Positions 55,734-64,000 of a stretch of 64,000 nt of DNA are shown in pieces (position 1 is the stretch's first letter; each line of letters begins with the position of its first letter). The DNA comes from Rhizoctonia solani (taxonomy: Eukaryota; Basidiomycota; Agaricomycetes; Cantharellales; Ceratobasidiaceae). A program made the translations under genes and the position numbers. The stretch covers positions 2,108,001 to 2,172,000 of the forward strand of contig NC_057382.1 in assembly GCF_016906535.1 (NCBI RefSeq), read 5' to 3'. The notes beneath the pieces are model-generated. The model saw only the letters and a list, made by a program, of their open reading frames with translations. It searched no databases and was not told the origin of the DNA.

Positions 55734-57448
55734 GCTTATACTACAAGACTCCTAGCTACTCAATACGGCTGTGTATTTTGAGTTTCAGAATGGGTTGCCT
55801 TGTATTTCATTACCACGTAGTTGTAAATGAACCTTCGGCTACAAATTGGCCGTCGATCTCCAAAGCGTTCGTCAATTGTAAGCTAGTGTGCGACTGCCCG
55901 TAAGCGAGGAGATCATTCAGAAGTTCTAAATCACTCGATCATCGGTCCATCGAATATGCACCCGTTACATCCCGACGGTCAAGCTAACCTAGGCGCAGGC
56001 CTCCTCCGTAAAGTCAAAAGGCACGCAACTTCAACGACTAATATTAAAATCTACAACGGGCAAAGAGCCAATTAGCTGGCCAATTTGTAAGATATTCATA
56101 TGTAGTAGCCGGTGCATACAATCGTTTGAACAAATGCATAGGCTGTTCTGTCTCGCTACATTGAGTTTGCGTTAGAACTGTAAGTCACTGCGCTTAAACT
56201 ATTTCGTGAAGCTTGCATCGCTTGAGATGAGCTAGTGGGTTAACAGGCTTGGCGCGCTTGGTTTTTTTTTTTAAGTCTAGAAAGAATGAATTGATATAAA
56301 CAGCTCACAAAGTGCCATTCCTCTTCTCCATTCACGCTCATATGCCTTTTCATAACAGCTAGCTTAAAAACCTTTCGGGCGTTGTAGTAGGGTGGCTGTG
56401 CCTCCCAGCGCTTCCTCCTGTCGTCCATAGCTATAGGATTCCCTTGCTGCCCCCAGGCGTGTCCAGCGTGTATAGGAGGATCAGGCGGTCAATATTAATG
56501 TTTATATTTAACTCGTTACACGTCGTTGGCCTTCAGAGGTGGTCCAACAAGCCCTGGGTAACTTTCATGATGAGATAAAATTACGGGAGAATAAAAATTC
56601 AGTAAGAGTAATCAAGCCAGCCTGATATGAATTATTTGTTTCCGGCGTAGCTTTGGCCTTATAACTTCAATTGCTGAGAGGATAGAGAGGCCAATCGCCC
56701 ATATACATACGCTTATAAGAAATGCATTTGAGTAGGCAAGACTATTAATTAACCGCAAATGGTCTGTGGGAGTCCCCCCCGTTTATAGACCCCGGCTTTC
56801 AGTTCTGAATCTATTCCTCCCACCTTATCGATACTAAATCATGGACCCAATTTTACTAAACTCAGCGTATGAGATCACCGTTATAACCGAATGAAAAATG
56901 CTGTGGACTTTGTATTAATTTCGAGATTAAGCGTTGTAATTTTTGGTATCAAGGTGCATTTAAAGATTTCGAAGCTCAGCTGACCACTCAAGTGGTGTCA
57001 AAACTCGGATTTTCGGCTGGTATAACGTATATAGCCTGTGCTCAGCTATTTAAATGCCCTATAAGCGAACGATTAGCAAAGAATTCCTTTAACCAGAGCG
57101 GATAATGCGATACAACTAGGTCTGGTGTGAAAAAGGTGAAAAGGTCTAGGGAACGTGAAGTTATGATAGTATCTCATTTATTACCACCACCAATAAATAA
57201 ACGGGATCGACCTCATTTATGGCAGATGAAATCAGTGCACCCAACACTTGACAAGTTAACGAATTGCTGGGGTTTAATCAACCTGATCAATGGAGTCAAC
57301 AGTAAGTGACTCGGAGCTATATAATTTAAGAAGAAGCAAACATATAGAGATCTAAAGATCCGAAAAATCCCGCATTAAGTAGAAGGCAGCCGAAGGCCTA
57401 GTACCCTCGGAACGATTTCCATCGATTGTCGACATGGAATGGCGTGGT

Positions 57449-58464
57449 AGGGACTGACGGCGGATACTCGTATCCGCAGATCACACGGATCGAACTGATG
57501 TAATACCCGTACCCGTCCCAACCCGTGGCTGTGTGTGGCTATGTGGATACGGCGGGTACGGATATGCTGGACTCAACAGACCTGTACCTACCCGATCCGT
57601 CAAACGCGGGTTTGATGCCGGGTACAATGTCTGAAATAATGAGCCTGTATAGTACCAAAAACAATATTATACATGCCTGAACCTCCCTGCCTTTACCAAG
57701 TTTGAATTCCTGTACTGATCCCCTATGTACAACCATATCGGCCCCTCTTTCAAACTACCTCCTCACCTGTTAGCAAAGCAGAAGCCTTGCAGGCCAGCGC
57801 ATTAATTCAACACTTGGGTAATGTATCGAAAGCCTTAAATTGATCTATCCTCGGAAGAATGGCACTCGACATCTTGAGTGCGCCGTGTGAGTCAAGCCTT
57901 TGAACTAAAAATACCAATTGGACTCATTATTTTGAATTCGTAAAGCCTCCTCACTCGACGTTGAGCGAGCATTCCTAGGAGGGAGATTGGCTCTTAATTA
58001 CCGCCAACATTGCACAAGTGTAGCTACGTTTCGCGCGAAGGTGAATGTTGGGTCCTAGTACGGCACACCTTTGTTAGCTGAAACTTGAGGCGTGTACGAA
58101 ATGATTGAAGAAAGGGGTGCCACCAAGCCTGAGCCACTGGACCGAAGCGCATGGATAGTCTGGGTGGATACTTGAATGTTAAGGATTATATTGCGTCTGT
58201 CTTTCCTATCAGTACTCTCTTCAAAGTTTACAACCCATAGCAATCTCACTATGTTGTTGCCTTATGTGGTATAATAAATTCAGCTGTTTGATTACACACA
58301 GAACTGCGGGTCAATCCGTGAGGACCCATCAAGATGATTTACCCACGGATAGCATACCCGCGGGTCCCAGTACCCAACCTGCACCAATCCGGCACTGACT
58401 AATCGATCACGGGTCTTGCGGTTATTGGTGCGGATACGTGCGGATCGTATCCGTTTCCTTCCTT
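57449..58464. mobile_element. Probable non-autonomous hAT-like DNA element
   Basis: Flanked on both sides by ATGGCGTGGT (57439-57448 and 58465-58474), fitting an 8-base hAT target duplication with a slight extension. The ends are loosely inverted: AGGGACTGACGGCGGATAC on the left and, read inward from the right, AAGGAAGGAAACGGATAC. The first 170 and last 170 bases are rich in CGGATAC, ATCCG and GGGTACC-like repeats in both orientations, as subterminal transposase sites of hAT elements are, while the middle 500 bases are plain sequence without a transposase. Confidence 0.55.
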
Positions 58465-59231
58465 ATGGCGTGGTCGATGGCGCAACTGTTAGCATTGTCC
58501 CAGTTAGGCATGCATGTAAGGCTGGTTTTTTTAGGTAGTACACAGATACCATTGGATCCATAGATTCATTCGTGGGAAGGAGCATTTTTGGAGCTAAACA
58601 TCATAATCAACATCGATTATTTTCTATAAGCGGCCTATTTTAATTGAGGCAGCGTTGGAGCCATGGCTGTGATTGACACGAAAGCATACAGAAACGAATA
58701 TATTACCTCATTCAGTTTCGCTCGTCCTGCGGCGCTTAACTCTCACGCCATTAACGTTATGCGCAGTCGACCCAGCATTGATAACCTTTCTGATTGATGT
58801 CGTAAGATATGAAATAGCGGTCAAGACACCATATGGATCATTCTCATTCTTGGTTTTAGAAGCATTACACGGTAAGCAATAACTTATTATTTAGCCACAA
58901 GGCTGTGCTTAGCACACACCTGAGAAAACAACAGGCAAACCGATAATACTTAGAAAGGAGTCAAACGAGAGTTTTGCTCTCGCTCGTCAGGAATGAACAA
59001 GACAACTAACTCTTGTATTATGCCCATCCACGTTTGAGACTTGTGTTCACATATGTCAGCACAATAGGTGTACACCGTAAATGAATCCATCACGGAACCT
59101 GCCGTAATACTTGTATCTTTCGACTTTGCGCGCCATCACACCCCTCCTGGCTAACGTGAGCCAAGCCGGGCATTACCTCACACGACGCCTGTCCCCCTAA
59201 ACCTGTATTGCAAACCAGCCTTATTCAAGGG

Positions 59232-59239
59232 TATATAAA
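59232..59239 (+). promoter_or_regulatory. TATA box of lectin 2
   Basis: TATATAAA 71 bases before the ATG, as in lectin 1. Confidence 0.65.
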
Positions 59240-59302
59240 CTTCGAGAATCGAATCAAGTGAGCTTGTGAACCCCTTGGACCTTCAAGTTCCTCGAACTCA
59301 TT

Positions 59303-59885
59303 ATGACTATTGTACCCGGAAGATATCGAATTAAGAACCACGCATCGTGGACCACTCTTGACGAGAGTGGAGGCGGAGGGGGAGCGATCTCCGGCTGGAC
59401 GCAAAATGACGGAGATAACCAGCACGTAAGCATATGTAGCCTCTTTTTAAAGATTCATGTATGAATAATTTGACTTCCATAGTGGGATGTCAACATCGGA
59501 GAGGACGGCACTTATACTATCCGGAATGCTGCTTCGGGATCATCGCTATTTGCGGACGGAGCTTATGATGGGAGCAAGGTTTCCGCGTCGGGAGCGAGTT
59601 GGCTGGCATGTTGAGCAGCACGACGAGGGATGGGCTTAGTAGGTATACACACATCCGATTGATGCAATCTCTCAAATGCGCTGGTCTAGCATCATTTACC
59701 CCGGAAGCGGTCACGTTGTCGATCTTGATAACGGCAATGCAGAGGATGGAACATCAGTACGTGAAGCCCCGCAAAACTCCTAACGTATAATGACCCGGTG
59801 TTTATTGAATAAATTATCATAGGTCAATCTATGGGGGAGGAATGACGAGTCAAAGCAGCAGCAATGGTTTTTCGAAGGCCTGTAA
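59303..59885 (+). pseudogene. R-type lectin 2, paralogue of lectin 1, one frameshift
   Basis: Starts MTIVPGRYRIKNHASWTTLD at 59303. Exon 1 (59303-59425) has the same length, 123 bases, as in lectin 1. Exon 2 begins WDVNIGEDGTYTIRNAASGS at 59483 and keeps frame to ASGASWLA near 59610, where a one-base surplus makes a stop; the other frame continues VEQHDEGWAY as expected. Exons 3 and 4 give IIYPGSGHVVDLDNGNAEDG and the QxW end KQQQWFFEGL, stop at 59883-59885. All other parts are conserved, so the break is either recent or a sequence error. The function, if expressed, would be carbohydrate binding. Confidence 0.75.
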
Positions 59886-61261
59886 CGAGCACATCCCAAA
59901 TTACTTGACGGATGGACACGATTAGCTGTAAATTTCCAATTGAACCCCTTTGCATAACACGATCATGATCACACGGCCGTCGCTGATAAATCGCTGGCGA
60001 GGCTTGTATTACTATATCAGAACAGTCAGAAATGGTGAGACCGCAGCGAGGAAGCTGCTCCACGAAGAGTTAGGTTAACCCAACACCGTGAACCCCACAA
60101 AGTACAGAAAATCCACATGACGTCCAGATTTTGTCAGGCATTCTCACCTAGAAATGCGAAATGAGTAGCCCAACGGCGCGCACGGATGAGCCCGGAATGT
60201 GAATTCATGAAGATCCTGGTCGGATTTCGCCAGCACTATGCATATAATGCGCCTAGAAAATCCGAATTTTGGGGGGTCGACCGTGAAAGTTAGTTTCGAT
60301 CAGTGTCATCCTGGCCACTGAGACACGTAACGATGGACGTTCCATGTTTTCCACTACCTTTTATAATCATTAAATTCGCTTGGTGTGTCACGGGATGTTG
60401 GTGATAGTTTTAGCATCCGCAATTGTAAACCACTCATCTCAGTCTCAAATAGGAAGGAGGCCGCCTTTGCTGCACGTTATCTGGCAAGTGCCGATTGGAA
60501 AACAAGACTGGATTGACAGCATATTATGTCTTCAATCCAACTGCATGTATTGTCGGTTTGTTGCTCAACTGGCCACGCCTATTACATGGAACGTTGTTAG
60601 ACGTTTACTGCACCAAAAAGTCTGCAAAAAGGCGCACCTTTGTATTCTTTTACAGCCGGTCTTGCTATATCATTTCTCTGATGAAAGCGGGGTTCTGGGC
60701 GAGTCTCCGGTATAATATGGTTTAATACCCGGAGCAAATGGATTCATAAAGCTACGTGAAGATAGAAGCACCGAATATAATGTGGGATCAAGCCACTCTA
60801 TCTTCGAATATGAAAATTCTCCGTGCATTTTGAAAACGTTCGAGGGCTAATTTTGGGTTGTGACTATAAAATTAGGGACGTTGCTATAGCTCTTGCCGGT
60901 TTAAATGCTGCCGATTGACCAATTACATTAAATATGACAGCCGGTGTCTGTTATTCACTGCTGATGTTCGTCTTCTTATTTGTTGAGATTTATTAGAGCA
61001 ATGAATTGTTAACATCAAGTGAATGAGACGCGTTAACGACTGTAATACTGTAAATAAACAGCGAACTTCCGTCATTGTATAAGGTTGAGTCGGAAGAGTT
61101 GGAATACATGGTGATACATAATCCAGTTAATAATACAACAATACGGGTAGCAAGAACAAACTAGGAACGAATAACACAAGTCGGTAGCCCAGGTGGTGTG
61201 GGAGGCGTTTTACTATTCCCACGATGAGTATTCCTATACTCGTTCCAAAAACCACCAAAAC
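59886..61261. other. Intergenic, nothing recognised
   Basis: Convergent 3' region between lectin 2 and the small membrane protein. Open frames at 60380-60725 (+) overlap in two frames without motif. No repeat of note. Confidence 0.5.
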
Positions 61262-61708
61262 TCACCTATCGTCACTCTTGTCCCATCGCGAATAATCATA
61301 ACCAACATGTGGGCGGTATTCTCGAGGATGGGCAGAAACAGGTGGTCTCGTTATAGGGTAGGGGTTATAGGCCATGGTGGGGAAGTGTGCGCCTTCAATG
61401 ACGTCGCTTACGTCTTTTGAACGTCGTCTCCTCCGGATGAGGTACAGACCGCCAAAGACGACCAGCAGAAATCCGAAAAATCCTCCGAGGGCGCTGGCCA
61501 CAACGATTGGGATCACTAGTTGACTTTTAATAAGGACATCTGGGTAGGATAGTTATTGGGACGTACTGGGCTTGAGACTGGTATGCTCCGCCACCGAGAT
61601 AGGAGAACTTGGCTCGACGAGAGCATCCGAAGTAGTCGACGGCCTCTCGGCACAAGCCAATCCTACAACTTGAAAGACGAGCGCAACATAAAGGGGCAGC
61701 GCCATGAG
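61262..61708 (-). CDS. Small single-pass type I membrane protein, unknown function
   Basis: The start at 61708 gives signal peptide MALPLYVALVFQVVGLACA, a short Ser/Thr/Pro-rich outer part (ERPSTTSDALVEPSSPISVA), a TM helix (IPIVVASALGGFFGFLLVVF, then GGLYLI), the stop-transfer RRRRRS and a 60-residue tail rich in Pro and Tyr. A GTACGT...TAG intron of 51 bases (61516-61566) joins the two exons in phase and gives 131 residues. The layout recalls very small cell-wall sensor-like proteins, but there is no cysteine domain, so I give no function. An alternative Met at 61747 would extend the N-terminus. Confidence 0.6.
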
Positions 61709-62373
61709 GGGGAAGACGAGAGTATCATACCAGGGGGAACCGTTCATTTGGCAGCCCAGTTAAGTATTCTCGCGGTCTGACGTTATGACATGCGGCTTGG
61801 GCTTCCGAGCGCCGGTTGGACTTGGTTCCTAGAGTTAGGAACTTGGCTTCTTTGCACTTCCATATAGAGAAGGTAGGCGGGATCTTCTGGCTTGGTTCGG
61901 GACCGAACAGAGATGCCCACGCGAGTAACCCTTTGTCCGAAAATCAGGAAATAAACATGTCTTGACCTTGTGCCTAGACTATTTCCCCTGGCCAAGTCCA
62001 AGTGTCCGCAAAAGACCCGCTCACTACTATTCGAGTTCAAATGCATGAAATCGAGAGGGAATTATCAAGAATTTGCAACTCCGAGCACGACTCCGATAGC
62101 GAAAAATGATAAATTAAAATTGAAGCACGGGAACAAGCGAGCCAAGGCAAAGACTGACATGGGCAGGGCGCGATGTCACCTCTTCTTCTGCTTGCTGCGT
62201 ATCGAGCGCGGTTGATCGGGGTCGAGGTCAACATCGAGTGCAGGCCTATGACACAATTGCAAGTGATCGAAGACCCCACGTGACCATGATGTCACCTATG
62301 ACCTCTTCCAACTAGTCTTCTGTATAAATGTTCGTCGTTTGGGGTCTTGAATGCAACTCTCTACTCGCTCGCT
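61709..62373. other. Divergent promoter region
   Basis: Between the small membrane protein (-) and the tricalbin-like gene (+). TATAAATG at about 62321 lies some 50 bases before the ATG at 62374. Nothing else was recognised. Confidence 0.45.
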
Positions 62374-64000
62374 ATGGCGTACCAGGTCGGGCAGGGCTAC
62401 AGGTACGAGATATACTATCACTGAAACTAATCATAACCCGTGGTTGACATTGGTATTTCAGCGAACATAATCCAATTCCAACGATCCAACGTTATGAAGC
62501 GGACGTAAGGGCACGAGAAGACTCGATGTCTCCTGAGCCAATGTCACCTTCTCGCTTCTCTTACGACTCGAACAAGGATCTGCCAAGGACTCCCCCGGAC
62601 GAGGAGCCTGCAAGTGCTCCCAACGAGGCAGGCGTCGGCCACATGGATGGCGCTCATTCAGGCGAAGGTGTCCCTGTTGGCGAAGAAGACCATGTCAAAA
62701 AGTCTGAAAAACAAGCTGTTATGGATCGTATGCAAGGTCCAAAGGAGAAGCCTACCGACAAGGTTGCAAAGAAACGTGGAACTCGAACAGTGAAAGATCC
62801 CACCACGGGACAAATGGTAACTATCAAAGATGCCGACTTCAAAGGTATGTTTGAATCTGCGCTCGATGCTAGACTACTCACTTCGCTTCAGATTACCCAA
62901 ACCAATCCGAGCTCGACCCCATGGGCGAAGAAGGTGGTCCAGCCACTCAGCCAGTTGGTGGACGCGATTTCAAGTCTCATATCCCAAAGCAGCTTCGAAC
63001 TAACAAGACAGCGCCAAATCCTGCTCGTCCTGGTAACATTTCCTTACAGCCTTATCCCCCCAGCACTCCTCCCCACATGGCGAATGTTCTAGCCAAGTTT
63101 GACCACCTTCAAATCGGTAAGACCATGTTCGTCTCATATAAGATATGTACTAATTATCGTATTAGCTATTGTTGTATCGGGTATCATTCTCTGGTTCTTC
63201 AATGCCTTTGGTCGAGGATTCTTCGGTTTCATGTTCGCTCGACGCTTATCGGCGCTTCTACGTTTGGTCTCGCAACTCTTGCATCGCTTTCCCAGCGCTC
63301 TCTCGAGAAGGAAATTGAACGCGTGCGTCTAGATATGCACCGTCAACGAGGCGAAAAGTTCTCTCCCCCAACTCCGGAAAGTGTCGAGTGGCTCAATGCA
63401 TTTATCAAGACCATTTGGGGCTTGATTAATCCCGAGATGTTCGTCAGCGTCGCCGATATGATCGAGGATATTATGCAGGTGAGTGATTATAACTGTTGGA
63501 TTTATCAGAGGAATAACTGGCTCCCGTAGCAATCCCTTCCTGGTTTCGTCGACGCTGTGAGGATTTCCGACATTGGCCAAGGCACCAACCCATTCCGTAT
63601 CGTTTCTATGCGTGCGCTCCCGGATCAGCCTGGAGATAAAGAGTATGTCATTCTGCTTTTCACCGATCAGCTTGGCAATGACGAACATTTCTAGGTACCC
63701 TCGTGAGGAATGGATCGATCAAGGCACCAATGAGCTCATGGATCGCGCTGAAGCCGAGCGCAAGGCTGGACGAGATGCCGACCAGGCCGGAGACTATGTC
63801 AACTTTGAAGTTGCGTTTGCGTACGCTGCTCTCCCGGGCCAAGGTGGTGATTTGAGGAGCAAAAACATCCAGTAAGTAACCGCTCTACGTCATTCCTGTG
63901 ATGTGTAGCTGATTTGATGTCCCTGAAGCTTGTTGATCGAGTTCTTCCTGGGACTATACGACTGGTTGCATATTCCTATCCCGATCTGGATCCAGGTTGA
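62374..64000 (+). CDS. Tricalbin-like SMP/C2 membrane-contact protein, 5' part (cut by window end)
   Basis: The ATG at 62374 gives MAYQVGQGY|SEHNPIPTIQ across the first intron. The N-terminus is Pro/Ser-rich and charged (SPEPMSPSRFSYDSNKDLPR; KKRGTRTVKDPTTGQMVTIK). Then comes a hydrophobic hairpin-like segment (AIVVSGIILWFFNAFGRGFF and STLIGASTFGLATLASLS), a basic/helical linker EKEIERVRLDMHRQRGEKF, and the SMP-domain start TPESVEWLNAFIKTIWGLIN, FVSVADMIEDIMQ, QSLPGFVDAVRISDIGQGTN and FRIVSMRALPDQP. It resembles fungal tricalbins and Mug190-type C2 proteins, which tether ER to plasma membrane and move lipids. C2 domains would lie beyond the window. The last visible exon reads FFLGLYDWLHIPIPIWIQV. 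Confidence 0.85.

Larger units (their letters stand above)
55734..59302. other. Spacer between the lectin genes with a probable hAT-like element
   Basis: No gene was recognised. The notable content is the 1-kb block at 57449-58464 flanked by a 10-base direct repeat (next entry). Short open frames elsewhere show no motif. Confidence 0.5.

Noticed and set aside
60380..60725. Two overlapping plus-strand open frames after lectin 2
   Set aside because: No lectin QxW motif, no signal peptide and no similarity between the frames and any known family.

Overview
The window is nuclear DNA of a filamentous basidiomycete. Nearly every gene is cut by introns of about 50-65 nt, and many exons are very short (down to 9-12 nt). 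The families present (an F-box protein starting MPRTRAAAA, TPR-CHAT proteins, single-gene CFEM/GPI proteins, CNL-like R-type lectins and YPWRWTTIT-type membrane proteins) make Rhizoctonia/Ceratobasidiaceae the best guess. That placement rests on family recognition and not on a marker gene. No tRNA, rRNA, CRISPR or intact autonomous transposon was found.

Layout: 1-3.6 kb no recognisable gene. 3.6-6.3 kb alcohol oxidase of the GMC family (-). 7.5-10.6 kb HRD3/SEL1L-like ERAD protein (-). 11.1-12.8 kb secreted GH43 glycosidase (-). 14.1-16.3 kb aldehyde dehydrogenase 1 (-). 17.2-32.1 kb a cluster of CFEM proteins (two on -, then three loci on +, one carrying an internal 1.2 kb tandem duplication), interleaved with a protein kinase (+) and a two-TM membrane protein (-). 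32.5-34.0 kb an MFS monocarboxylate-type transporter (-) lacking its N-terminus, head to head with a broken SGNH esterase (+, 34.1-35.1 kb). 34.9-43.1 kb a 4.1-4.2 kb tandem duplication carrying aldehyde dehydrogenases 2 and 3 and a leftover esterase 3' end. 43.8-47.3 kb a large TPR-CHAT protein (-). 48.1-50.0 kb F-box protein (-). 50.3-52.3 kb aldehyde dehydrogenase 4 (-). 55.1 and 59.3 kb two R-type lectins (+) flanking a probable non-autonomous hAT-like element. 61.3-61.7 kb a small single-pass membrane protein (-). From 62.4 kb to the edge, a tricalbin-like SMP/C2 protein (+, cut by the window end).

How the genes may work together: the alcohol oxidase makes aldehyde plus H2O2, four paralogous aldehyde dehydrogenases on the same strand would turn aldehyde into acid, and a monocarboxylate-type transporter lies between them. 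The GH43 enzyme, SGNH esterase and CFEM proteins act at the cell surface on plant polymers or metal/heme. This linkage is inference; no shared regulation can be shown from the sequence.

A recurring oddity is that many genes between 17 and 35 kb, and lectin 2, need single-base frame corrections, while the TPR-CHAT gene (2.7 kb open exon), the oxidase, the GH43 and the dehydrogenases read cleanly. Either that block is full of young pseudogenes or the assembly is poorly polished there.
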